Of a DNA stretch of 12,994 nucleotides, positions 1 to 6,925 are shown piece after piece. Numbering within the stretch: the stretch's first letter is position 1; each line of letters opens with the position of its first letter. The position numbers were made by a program, and so were the translations under genes. Origin of the DNA: CADEEN01 sp031389585 (GTDB lineage Bacteria > Pseudomonadota > Gammaproteobacteria > Burkholderiales > Burkholderiaceae_C); the NCBI GenBank assembly GCA_031389585.1, contig JANMSS010000301.1, positions 1 through 12,994 on the forward strand, written 5' to 3'. Below the pieces are notes generated by a model. The model was not told the DNA's origin. It saw only the letters and a list, made by a program, of their open reading frames with translations, and searched no databases.

Positions 1-1019
1 CGCCGCGCCACCGGCGAGCCCGCCGCCATGTCGCGCGCCTCGAGCGCACGGTAGAGCTTGGCCAGTTCCTCGGCGATCGTCGCAAAGTGCTGCAGCGTCA
101 GTGGGCGACCGTCTTCGTCGACCGCCATGGCGTCCATGTCGTCGGCCAAGCCGCGGATCGCCTGGTGCCAGGCCGCAAAGGGCTCGGCGCTCTCGGGTGT
201 TTGTGCGACGTCGAGCGTCAGCGTCAACTCCCGCACCGCGGCCATCGCTGCGTCATCCGCAAGCGCGGCCTGGGAATCGAAGCTCAGTGCCAGCAGCGGC
301 GGCGCGCCATCTTCCCCGGCGGGCAGCACCAGCCGACCCGGCAAGGCACCCGGCACGAAGCCATGGCGCAGCGCGCACTGCTGGATGTAGCCGACCGACC
401 AGGCCACCGAGTTGGCCCTCAGCCGCACCGACAGCGTGGCGTCGTGCGGGTTAGCGAAGGCATCGAGCTCACGTGCCCGGGCCACAACGTCGAGCATGTC
501 GGGGAAATCGGCCACCGCACCGATCGCATCGGCATAGGCCTGCACCTTTTGCACAAACTCGGAATACTCGATCTCATTCAGCGCACCGCTGCGGTTGGCC
601 AGTTGCACACCGGCCTGCAATTCGCCATAACGCTGACCCAGAGCGAGCGCTTCCCACTCGCCGCTGGCGGCGTTCAGGCCTTCGACCAAGAACGGCTTGC
701 TGCCGGCCCGGCGCGAAGACGGCAGGTGGGCCAGCAGCATCTCGCCGCTGGCAGGTGACTCGAACGCCAGCGTGGCGATCGCATCGATCAAGGCATCGAC
801 ACGCAAGCCGCTGCGGCGTGGCGCGGTCGGCAGTGGCATCGGTACATTGCCTGAAGCCGGCAAGGTGCCGAGTGACGGCTCGACCCGTTGCATGGCGTCA
901 GCCGCCCCCTCCACCACGGCCTGCCGCGGCCGCGCACGCCAGGTACTCCACAGGCCATGCGCGGCCAGCGCAGCCAGTATCAGCACAGCGACAAGGGCAA
1001 GTGCAGTGGTCAGGGTCAT
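1..1019 (-). CDS. zipA: Cell division protein ZipA (3' end cut by window edge)
   Basis: Probable inner-membrane division protein that anchors FtsZ to the membrane and helps stabilise the Z ring. The frame is open for 339 codons from ATG at 1019 to the window edge with no stop. Residues 1-20 form one hydrophobic N-terminal segment (rich in L, A, V), followed by W and a cluster of R/P (residues 24-32) typical of the ZipA membrane anchor. A short, low-complexity linker (about 33-70) replaces the long P/Q linker of E. coli ZipA. Residues about 194-332 match the ZipA C-terminal FtsZ-binding fold: a YIQQ helix, a GRLVLPAG strand region, then a strand and helix ending LADDMDAMAVDEDGRPL, which parallels the IADDLGGVVLDD stretch of E. 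coli. Residues about 72-190 look like a second, diverged copy. It lies 89 nt downstream of smc on the same strand, the usual betaproteobacterial order. From recalled homologues only a few C-terminal residues should be missing. No clear Shine-Dalgarno is visible. Confidence 0.87.
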   Translation of the reverse strand, partial: MTLTTALALVAVLILAALAAHGLWSTWRARPRQAVVEGAADAMQRVEPSLGTLPASGNVPMPLPTAPRRSGLRVDALIDAIATLAFESPASGEMLLAHLPSSRRAGSKPFLVEGLNAASGEWEALALGQRYGELQAGVQLANRSGALNEIEYSEFVQKVQAYADAIGAVADFPDMLDVVARARELDAFANPHDATLSVRLRANSVAWSVGYIQQCALRHGFVPGALPGRLVLPAGEDGAPPLLALSFDSQAALADDAAMAAVRELTLTLDVAQTPESAEPFAAWHQAIRGLADDMDAMAVDEDGRPLTLQHFATIAEELAKLYRALEARDMAAGSPVAR

Positions 1020-1028
1020 GGATCAATG

Positions 1029-1049
1029 GTAGCGGTTAGCACCCGCTAC
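1029..1049 (-). repeat. Perfect 7-bp inverted repeat just upstream of zipA
   Basis: On the forward strand GTAGCGG (1029-1035) and CCGCTAC (1043-1049) are perfect reverse complements separated by 7 nt. Read on the minus strand, the hairpin would end 9 nt before the zipA ATG, inside the 89-nt smc-zipA gap. It has no U-tract, so it is not a standard intrinsic terminator. It could affect zipA translation, be a processing site in an smc-zipA transcript, or be chance in GC-rich DNA. A TACCAT hexamer on the minus strand (1031-1026) overlaps its downstream arm and resembles a weak -10 box, 6 nt before the ATG. The pairing is directly visible; any function is inference. Confidence 0.5.
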
Positions 1050-1108
1050 GCTGCGACTGCCTGAGCCATTGGCCTGTGTCCACGCCGCGAGCCGAGGACC
1101 GCCATGGC

Positions 1109-4100
1109 TCACGCGGCCTGGGCCAAGGTGACTGCGGCGTCCATGTCGACGGCCACGATGCGCGACACGCCCTGCTCCTGCATCGTCACGCCGATCAGCT
1201 GGCGGGCCATTTCCATCGCGATCTTGTTGTGGCTGATGAACAGGAACTGAGTTGCCTGGCTCATCTCCGTGACCAGCTTGCAGTAGCGATCGGTGTTGGC
1301 GTCGTCGAGCGGCGCATCGACTTCGTCGAGCAGGCAGAACGGCGCCGGGTTCAATTGGAAGATCGCGAACACCAGCGCGATCGCAGTGAGCGCCTTCTCT
1401 CCGCCAGACAGCAGGTGGATGGTGCTGTTCTTCTTGCCAGGGGGCTGCGCCATCACCTGCACGCCGGCGTCGAGGATCTCGTCGCCGGTCATCACCAGGC
1501 GGGCCATGCCACCACCGAAGAGCGTGGGGAACATGCGGCCGAAATGTTCGTTGACCTGGTTGAAGGTCTGCGCCAGCAACCCGCGCGTTTCGAGATCGAT
1601 CTTGTGGATCGCACCTTCGAGGGTGGCGATGGCTTCGGCCAGGTCGGCGTTCTGCGCGTCGAGGAAGGTCTTTCTCTCGCGCGAACTGGTCAGCTCTTCG
1701 AGCGCGGCCATGTTCACCGCGCCGAGTGCCGCGATCGCCTGGTTGACGCGGTCGATGTCGGCCTGCAGCCCCTGCAACTTGACGCCACCGTCGCTGATCG
1801 ATTGCGCCAGCACCGCCAGGTCGACCGCCGCCGCGGTGAGTTGTTCGAGGTATTGCGCGCCGCCCAGCGAGGCCGCCTGCTGTTCGAGCTGCAGCTTGAT
1901 GATCTTCTCGCGCAGCGGCTCCAGGCTGCGCTCGATCGTCAGGCGCTGCTCATCGAAGCTGCGCAGCTTGGCGCTCAGGTCATCGTACTGGCTGCGCTGC
2001 GCGGCAAGCTCGCCCTCGCGTTCCAGCTTCAGTGCCAATGCGGCCTGCAGTCCGGTCTGGGCCACGGCATCGTCCAAGGTGCTCAGCTCGGTCTGCAACA
2101 GTTGTGCGGCCTGCGCGTTGGCCGCCACCTGCTCGGCGGCCGTGTCGATCGCGCGCTGCAATTCACCGCGCCGCGCCGCCAGCGTGCGCGACTGGAACGT
2201 CGCTTCCTGGGCCTGTCGTTCCAGTGTGCGGCTTTGCTCGCGTGCGGCACTCAGTACGCGCTCGGCAGCAATCACCGCTTCGTCAAGTTCGGCATGCCGC
2301 TCCTGCGTCACGCCCAGCTGCTGGTCGATAACTTCGAAGCCGGCCTCAGCGGTGGCGCGGCGCTCGGCCAGCGCTTCGAGTTGGGCGTCGATGTCGGCCA
2401 GTTCCGCGTTGAGCTGGCTGCTGCGCGCCTGCGTGGCCTCGGCCAGTTGCGTCTGGCCCAACAGCTCGACCTGCATCTGGTGCGCACGGGTCTGCGCAGC
2501 AGCCGACTCTCGGCGCAGCTCGGCCAGCTTGATCGAGGCCTCGGTATAGGCCGCTTCGCTGCGCACCAGCGCGCTGCGGGCTTCGTCGGCGATCAAGGCC
2601 TGGGCCCGCAGCTGGCGCTCGAGGTTCTCGATCTCCTGCGCCCGCGCCAGCATCCCGGCCTGCTCGCTGTCGGGGGCGTAGAAACTCACCGCAAACTGCG
2701 ACACCGCATTGCCCTCGCGGGTCATGATGACTTCGCCATGCGTCAGCTTGCCGCGGCTGGCCAGCGCCTCGTCCAGGCTGGCCGCGGTGTAGACGCCCTC
2801 GAGCCAGTCATTCAGCAGCGCCTGCAGCCCGGCATCGCCCAGGCGCAGCAGCGCCGACAGTCGCGGCAGCGTTTGGTGCGTGCTGGCGATGGCGGCTGCG
2901 GGCTTCGTATAGAAGGCCAGCTTGGCCGGTGGCGCGTCGGCGGCGAAGGCGCGCACGGTCTCGACGCGGCCCACTTCGAGCGCGTTCATGCGTTCGCGCA
3001 GCGCGGCTTCGAGCGCGGTTTCCCAGCCGCCCTCGATATGCACCTGGGTCCACAGGCCGTTCAAGCTGTCCAGGCCATGCTTGGCCAGCCAGGGCTTCAA
3101 CTTGCCTTCGGTCTGCACCTTTTCCTGCAGCGCGCGCAGCGCCTCCAAGCGGGCGCTGATCGCGGCCTGCCTGGTCGATTCCCGATGGGCGGCCTCCTGT
3201 TGCACACGCCGTTGCTCGTCGAGCGCGGGCACTTCCTCGCTCAGCGTCGAGAGCCGAGCGCTGCTCAAAGAATGCGCCTCGTCGGCCTGGCCGCTCGACA
3301 GCTTCAGCGCCGCCAGCCGCGATATGTCAGGGGCGCTCAACCCCTGGCGCTCGCCCGCCAACTTCTCGCGCCGACCGTGCAGCCCACGCGACTGCTCGTC
3401 GACGTTGCGGCTGTCGGCGGCCAGCAACTGGATCTGTTGCTGGACTTCGACCACCTTGTTACGCTGATCGCTGCTGCGCGATTGCGCCGCGCGCAGGGCC
3501 TCTTCGAGCGCCGGGTGCTGACTGGTCTGTTCCTCGGCCTGCGCGGCGAGCATCTCGGCCTGCTCGTCGGCGGCCGCGATCTGCGTCGCGGCAGCGGCCA
3601 GTTCGGTGCTGGCGTCGGCGCTGCGCTGCTGCCACGAGCCGTCCTGTGCCTGCAACTCGGCCATGCGCTGCATCGCGCGCTGGCGGCTGTCGACCACATA
3701 CCGAATGCGCTCTTCGAGCTTGCTGACCTCGAGCGCCGCGTCGGCCAGCTGGCCCTGCGCGCCATGCAAGCCGTCGCCTGCCTGGTAATGGGCCTGGCGC
3801 ACGGCTTCGAGTTCGGCCTCGACCTGGCGCAGTTGCGCCACCCGTTCTTCGAGCGCACTGGCCGCCGCAGTGGCGGCCTTCTTCACCCGCTCTTCCTCGT
3901 TGGCGGCGTCGCGGTGCTTGAGGAACCAGAGCTGGTGCAGCTTGAGCGCGCCCTCGTCCTGCAGCGCACGGTACTGCTGCGCCACCTGGGCCTGGCCCTC
4001 GAGCTTGTCGAGATTGGCGTTGAGCTCGCGCAGGATGTCTTCGACGCGGGTGATGTTCTCGCGCGTGTCCTTCAACCGGTTCTCGGTTTCGCGGCGGCGC

Positions 4101-4624
4101 TCCTTGTACTTCGAGACGCCGGCCGCCTCTTCGAGGAACATGCGCAGCTCTTCGGGCTTGCTCTCGATGATGCGGCTGATGGTGCCCTGGCCGATGATGG
4201 CGTAGGCCCGCGGGCCCAGGCCGGTGCCGAGGAACACATCCTGCACGTCGCGGCGCCGCACCAGTTGGTTGTTGATGTAGTAGCTCGAACCGCCGTCCCG
4301 GGTCACGACGCGCTTGACGGCGATCTCGGCGAAGCTGTTCCACTGTCCGCCGGCGCGCGCATCGGCGTTGTCGAACACCAGCTCGACACTGGCCCGATGG
4401 GCCGGCTTGCGCAGGCCCGAGCCGTTGAAGATCACGTCCTGCATCGACTCGCCGCGCAACTCGCTGGCCTTGCTTTCACCCAGAACCCAGCGCACCGCGT
4501 CCATGATGTTGGACTTGCCGCACCCGTTGGGCCCGACCACGCCGACGAGCTGGCCCGGCAGCTGAAACGTGGTCGGATCGGCGAAGGACTTGAAGCCCGA
4601 GAGTTTGATCGAATTCAGGCGCAT
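1109..4624 (-). CDS. smc: Chromosome segregation/condensation ATPase SMC
   Basis: Structural maintenance of chromosomes protein, 1171 aa, normal full length. As a dimer with ScpA/ScpB it extrudes and organises nucleoid DNA. N-terminal ATPase half: MRLNSIKLSGFKSF start, Walker A GPNGCGKS at 31-38, and the RGESMQDVIFNGS region near 57-69. A long alternating A/E/Q/R coiled coil runs from about 170 to 500, a hinge domain covers about 510-660, and a second coiled coil reaches about 1010. The C-terminal half carries the ABC signature LLSGGEK (LSGGEK at 1072-1077), Walker B FCLLDE at 1096-1101 followed by VDAPLDDAN, and the switch histidine in ISHNK near 1132. I chose the ATG at 4624 because family homology begins at MRLNSI; the in-frame ATG 16 codons upstream (4672) adds residues without family resemblance. 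No good Shine-Dalgarno precedes either start. ScpA/ScpB genes are not in the window. The stop is TGA at 1109-1111; zipA follows on the same strand. Confidence 0.97.
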   Translation of the reverse strand: MRLNSIKLSGFKSFADPTTFQLPGQLVGVVGPNGCGKSNIMDAVRWVLGESKASELRGESMQDVIFNGSGLRKPAHRASVELVFDNADARAGGQWNSFAEIAVKRVVTRDGGSSYYINNQLVRRRDVQDVFLGTGLGPRAYAIIGQGTISRIIESKPEELRMFLEEAAGVSKYKERRRETENRLKDTRENITRVEDILRELNANLDKLEGQAQVAQQYRALQDEGALKLHQLWFLKHRDAANEEERVKKAATAAASALEERVAQLRQVEAELEAVRQAHYQAGDGLHGAQGQLADAALEVSKLEERIRYVVDSRQRAMQRMAELQAQDGSWQQRSADASTELAAAATQIAAADEQAEMLAAQAEEQTSQHPALEEALRAAQSRSSDQRNKVVEVQQQIQLLAADSRNVDEQSRGLHGRREKLAGERQGLSAPDISRLAALKLSSGQADEAHSLSSARLSTLSEEVPALDEQRRVQQEAAHRESTRQAAISARLEALRALQEKVQTEGKLKPWLAKHGLDSLNGLWTQVHIEGGWETALEAALRERMNALEVGRVETVRAFAADAPPAKLAFYTKPAAAIASTHQTLPRLSALLRLGDAGLQALLNDWLEGVYTAASLDEALASRGKLTHGEVIMTREGNAVSQFAVSFYAPDSEQAGMLARAQEIENLERQLRAQALIADEARSALVRSEAAYTEASIKLAELRRESAAAQTRAHQMQVELLGQTQLAEATQARSSQLNAELADIDAQLEALAERRATAEAGFEVIDQQLGVTQERHAELDEAVIAAERVLSAAREQSRTLERQAQEATFQSRTLAARRGELQRAIDTAAEQVAANAQAAQLLQTELSTLDDAVAQTGLQAALALKLEREGELAAQRSQYDDLSAKLRSFDEQRLTIERSLEPLREKIIKLQLEQQAASLGGAQYLEQLTAAAVDLAVLAQSISDGGVKLQGLQADIDRVNQAIAALGAVNMAALEELTSSRERKTFLDAQNADLAEAIATLEGAIHKIDLETRGLLAQTFNQVNEHFGRMFPTLFGGGMARLVMTGDEILDAGVQVMAQPPGKKNSTIHLLSGGEKALTAIALVFAIFQLNPAPFCLLDEVDAPLDDANTDRYCKLVTEMSQATQFLFISHNKIAMEMARQLIGVTMQEQGVSRIVAVDMDAAVTLAQAA

Positions 4625-4776
4625 GGGCGGGCCGCAAAGGGCAACGGCGACGAGAGCCGCCGCCGTTTCCAAGTTATTGATTTGTAAGGATAAATTCGCT
4701 TTGTAGGGGCGCCGCGAAGTGCCGGGATGATACCATCGCGGCCCCCGGAATCCGAGCCCTCGGCGAACCCTGCCTC
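4625..4776. promoter_or_regulatory. Divergent smc / queF control region with AT-rich island
   Basis: These 152 bp separate the divergent smc (left) and queF (right) genes, so promoters for both should lie here. A stretch at about 4666-4705 is clearly AT-rich (it includes TTGATT at 4677-4682 and GGATAAATT around 4688-4696) in an otherwise GC-rich region. A GATGATACC stretch at 4726-4734 looks like a weak -10 element for queF. I could not find a pair of -35 and -10 hexamers with good spacing for either gene. No preQ1-riboswitch-like structure is evident upstream of queF, although I did not fold the sequence. The regulatory role follows from position and composition only. Confidence 0.45.
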
Positions 4777-5226
4777 ATGGTCAAGTCAGCCCCCAAACAA
4801 CGTGTCGCCCCGCGGGTCCCGCCCAGTGCACCGAGCAAGGACCTGCAGGTCTTCCCCAACCCGGCGCCACGGCGCGACTACACGATCCGCTTTGCGATCG
4901 ACGAGTTCACCTGCCTTTGCCCGCTAACCGGCCAACCCGACTTCGCGCGTTTCCAGATCGAGATGGTCTGCGACAAGCTGTGCGTCGAGCTCAAGAGTCT
5001 GAAGATGTACTTCTGGAGCTACCGCAACGAGGGCGCGTTCCACGAGAAAGTCACCAATACCATTCTTGACGACATCGTCAAGGCCACCAAGCCGCGCTTT
5101 GCGCGCATCCACGCCGACTGGAACGTGCGCGGCGGCATCTACACCGATGTGGTTGCCGAGTACCGCAAGAAGGGCTGGAAGCCGCAGGCGCCGGTGGCCC
5201 TGCCCGCGCCGCGCGGCGATGACTGA
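4777..5226 (+). CDS. queF: NADPH-dependent 7-cyano-7-deazaguanine reductase QueF (short type)
   Basis: Reduces the nitrile of preQ0 to the aminomethyl group of preQ1 using NADPH, a late soluble step in queuosine biosynthesis for tRNA wobble position 34. The 149-aa length fits the short, single-domain QueF class (Bacillus type) rather than the 280-aa E. coli type. Visible motifs: FTCLCPLTGQPDFA at 44-57 with the expected catalytic cysteine C48 (thioimide nucleophile) and acid D55; the QueF-defining ELKSLK at 71-76, which contributes to NADPH binding; and SYRNEGAFHE ending at E90, the substrate-binding glutamate region. The basic, proline-rich N-terminus (1-30) is outside the conserved core. 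ATG at 4777 is the only sensible start, but there is no obvious Shine-Dalgarno. Its end overlaps the following SET gene by 8 nt, so the two are probably cotranscribed. No other queuosine gene is in the window. Confidence 0.96.
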   Translation: MVKSAPKQRVAPRVPPSAPSKDLQVFPNPAPRRDYTIRFAIDEFTCLCPLTGQPDFARFQIEMVCDKLCVELKSLKMYFWSYRNEGAFHEKVTNTILDDIVKATKPRFARIHADWNVRGGIYTDVVAEYRKKGWKPQAPVALPAPRGDD

Positions 5227-5647
5227 AGTCGCGGCGCGCCCTGCGTACCAGAAGTTCGCCGTCGCCGTCGCCGCCAGCCGCATCGATGGCCAGGGCGCGT
5301 TTGCCGCCGAGGCCATCCCGCCGCAGCGAAAGATCGGAGAAATCCGCGGCGAATCGATCAGCGTGGCCGACGCGCGCATCCGTGCGACGCGGCATGAGAG
5401 GGTCATGATCGTGGAGGTGTCACCGCGAACGGCGATCGACTTCTCGAAGTCGGCTGACCCGATGCGCTTCACCAACCACAGTTGCCGGCCCAACGCGCGG
5501 TTGTGCATCCGCCAGGGCCGCGTCGAGTTCTATGCACTGCGGGCGATCGCCAGCGGCGACGAGATCACCGTCAACTATGGCCAGACCCACCATCAAGGCA
5601 AGCTGGCCTGCCGCTGCGGCACCGCGGGCTGCGTCGGCCGCCTTTAG
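5219..5647 (+). CDS. Small SET-domain protein, putative lysine methyltransferase
   Basis: A 142-aa, nearly domain-only SET protein; this family transfers methyl groups from S-adenosylmethionine to protein lysines. Visible SET motifs: a G-x-G-type segment SRIDGQGAFA at 20-29 (SAM binding); RFTNHSCRPN at 83-92, the classic NHSCxPN core; and GDEITVNYG at 113-121, matching the GEE(I/L)TxDYG motif with the expected catalytic tyrosine Y120. Following it is C131-R-C133-x4-C138, an exact CxCx4C post-SET motif which, with C89 of NHSC, would supply the four zinc ligands known from eukaryotic SET enzymes. No signal peptide or membrane segment is seen, so it is probably cytosolic. I chose ATG 5219 because homology starts soon after it; the frame is open upstream to 5066, but that part is inside queF and looks like an out-of-frame shadow. 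It overlaps queF by 8 nt. The substrate is unknown; a ribosomal or DNA-binding protein is possible but nothing in the sequence shows it. Confidence 0.88.
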   Translation: MTEVAARPAYQKFAVAVAASRIDGQGAFAAEAIPPQRKIGEIRGESISVADARIRATRHERVMIVEVSPRTAIDFSKSADPMRFTNHSCRPNARLCIRQGRVEFYALRAIASGDEITVNYGQTHHQGKLACRCGTAGCVGRL

Positions 5648-5687
5648 CCGCGCCACCAAGCCCCTCTGACCGCGGGCCGAACGAGCA

Positions 5688-5702
5688 CCGCCGCTCCGGC
5701 GG
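5688..5702. repeat. GC-rich inverted repeat between the SET gene and dapC
   Basis: CCGCCG (5688-5693) and CGGCGG (5697-5702) are perfect complements around a CTC loop, giving a 6-bp GC-only stem in the 84-nt gap. It sits about 40 nt after the SET-gene stop, where a terminator would be useful, but no U-tract follows. It may be a weak or factor-assisted terminator for the queF-SET unit, or chance in GC-rich DNA. Confidence 0.35.
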
Positions 5703-5718
5703 CGACACTGCCCTCGCC

Positions 5719-5724
5719 TATGAT
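5719..5724 (+). promoter_or_regulatory. Possible -10 box for dapC, placed for a leaderless mRNA
   Basis: TATGAT matches the sigma-70 -10 consensus TATAAT at five of six positions. It is followed by 7 nt and then ATG at 5732, the preferred dapC start, so a transcript starting at the usual distance would begin at or next to that A. No recognisable -35 hexamer lies 16-18 nt upstream, and no Shine-Dalgarno precedes the ATG. The hexamer is directly visible; its use as a promoter is inference. Confidence 0.4.
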
Positions 5725-5731
5725 CGTTCGC

Positions 5732-6925
5732 ATGAATCCGCTCCTGGCGCGCCTGCATCCCTACCCCTTCGAGCGGCTTCGCGCCCTGATGGTCGACGTG
5801 ACGCCGTCGCCGGCGCACCAAGCCATCAGCCTGGGCATCGGCGAGCCGCGCCATGCCACGCCGTCCTTGATCGAACACGCGCTGGTGGACGGGCTGAAGG
5901 GCCTGTCCAACTATCCAGCCACGCTGGGCGAGCCGCGCCTGCGCGAGTCGATGGCGGGCTGGGTGCAGCGCCGCTACGGCGTCGCGCTCGATGCCGCGAC
6001 ACAGGTACTGCCGGTGAACGGTTCGCGCGAGGCGCTGTTCGCATTGGCGCAGACCGTCATCGACCCGACGCAGCCCGGCGCCACGGTGGTCTGCCCGAAT
6101 CCTTTCTATCAAATCTACGAGGGTGCGGCCCTGCTGGCCGGGGCGCAGACGGCCTATGCCAACAGCGACCCCCAGCGCAACTTCGCGGCCGACTGGGATC
6201 AGATTGACGCTGCCACCTGGGCCCGCACGCAGCTGCTCTACACCTGCTCGCCCGGCAATCCGACCGGCGCGGTGATGCCGCTGGCCGAGTGGCAAGCCCT
6301 GTTTGACCTGTCGGACCGCCACGGCTTCGTGATTGCCAGCGACGAGTGCTACAGCGAGATCTACTTTCGCGACGAAGCGCCGCTGGGCGCGCTGCAGGCC
6401 GCCAAGGCGTTGGGCCGCGACGACTTCCGTCGTCTGGTGGTCTTCACCAGCCTGTCCAAGCGCAGCAACGTGCCGGGCATGCGCTCGGGCTTTGTCGCCG
6501 GTGATGCCAGCGTGTTGAAGAATTTCCTGCTCTACCGCACCTACCACGGCAGCGCCATGAGCCCGGTGGTGCAGGCCGCCAGCCTCGCAGCCTGGAACGA
6601 CGAAACCCACGTCGTGGCCAATCGCGCGTTGTACCGAGCCAAGTTCGCACAGGTCACGCCGATGCTGGCTGGGGTGCTCGATGTCGCCCTGCCCGACGCC
6701 GGCTTCTACCTTTGGGCGGCCGTGCCTGGCGGCGATGACATTGGCTTCGCCCGCGAGCTGCTGCGTCAATACAATGTCGCTGTCCTGCCGGGCAGCCTGC
6801 TGGCGCGCGACGCGCATGGCGTCAACCCCGGACAGGGCCGCATCCGCATGGCGCTGGTGGCGGGAGTCGACGAATGCGTCGAAGCCGCCGAGCGCATCGT
6901 CTCGTTCACCAAGAGCACCACATGA
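5732..6925 (+). CDS. dapC: N-succinyldiaminopimelate aminotransferase DapC
   Basis: PLP-dependent class I/II aminotransferase, 397 aa, expected to convert N-succinyl-2-amino-6-oxopimelate with glutamate to N-succinyl-LL-diaminopimelate in lysine and peptidoglycan synthesis. Fold-type I motifs: a substrate-binding LGIGEPRHATP segment (34-44), SPGNPTGA at 173-180 with N176, SDECYSE at 203-209 with D204 (pairs with the PLP ring nitrogen) and Y207, and SLSKRSN with the Schiff-base lysine K243, followed by PGMRSGF. GRIRMAL near the C-terminus carries the expected carboxylate-binding arginine. I chose ATG 5732 (MNPLLARLHPYPFERLRAL) because it matches betaproteobacterial DapC; an in-frame ATG four codons upstream (5720) overlaps the TATGAT hexamer and is less likely. 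Its TGA overlaps the dapD ATG (ATGA), and that partner separates it from general aspartate aminotransferases. Confidence 0.93.
   Translation: MNPLLARLHPYPFERLRALMVDVTPSPAHQAISLGIGEPRHATPSLIEHALVDGLKGLSNYPATLGEPRLRESMAGWVQRRYGVALDAATQVLPVNGSREALFALAQTVIDPTQPGATVVCPNPFYQIYEGAALLAGAQTAYANSDPQRNFAADWDQIDAATWARTQLLYTCSPGNPTGAVMPLAEWQALFDLSDRHGFVIASDECYSEIYFRDEAPLGALQAAKALGRDDFRRLVVFTSLSKRSNVPGMRSGFVAGDASVLKNFLLYRTYHGSAMSPVVQAASLAAWNDETHVVANRALYRAKFAQVTPMLAGVLDVALPDAGFYLWAAVPGGDDIGFARELLRQYNVAVLPGSLLARDAHGVNPGQGRIRMALVAGVDECVEAAERIVSFTKSTT

Noticed and set aside
87..1039. Several plus-strand open frames of 110-223 aa over zipA.
   Set aside because: The minus-strand frame is open throughout and reads as ZipA; the plus-strand translations are arginine/proline-rich shadows.
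1065..1073. A small palindrome GCCATTGGC downstream of smc.
   Set aside because: Four-base arms are too short to be meaningful in GC-rich DNA.
1076..4687. A 1203-aa open frame on the plus strand covering the whole of smc.
   Set aside because: It is antisense to an unmistakable SMC, its translation has no recognisable domain, and long antisense frames are common in GC-rich genes with strong third-position G/C bias.
4625..4776. A preQ1 riboswitch upstream of queF.
   Set aside because: queF is a common riboswitch target, but I could not recognise the aptamer's stem, loop and A-rich tail here. A covariance-model scan would settle it.
5688..5702. A rho-independent terminator after the SET gene.
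   Set aside because: The 6-bp GC stem has no following U-tract, so it is listed only as an inverted repeat.
5420..6817. A 465-aa minus-strand open frame opposite the SET gene and dapC.
   Set aside because: Histidine/arginine/glutamine-rich translation with no domain; it mirrors the codon bias of dapC.
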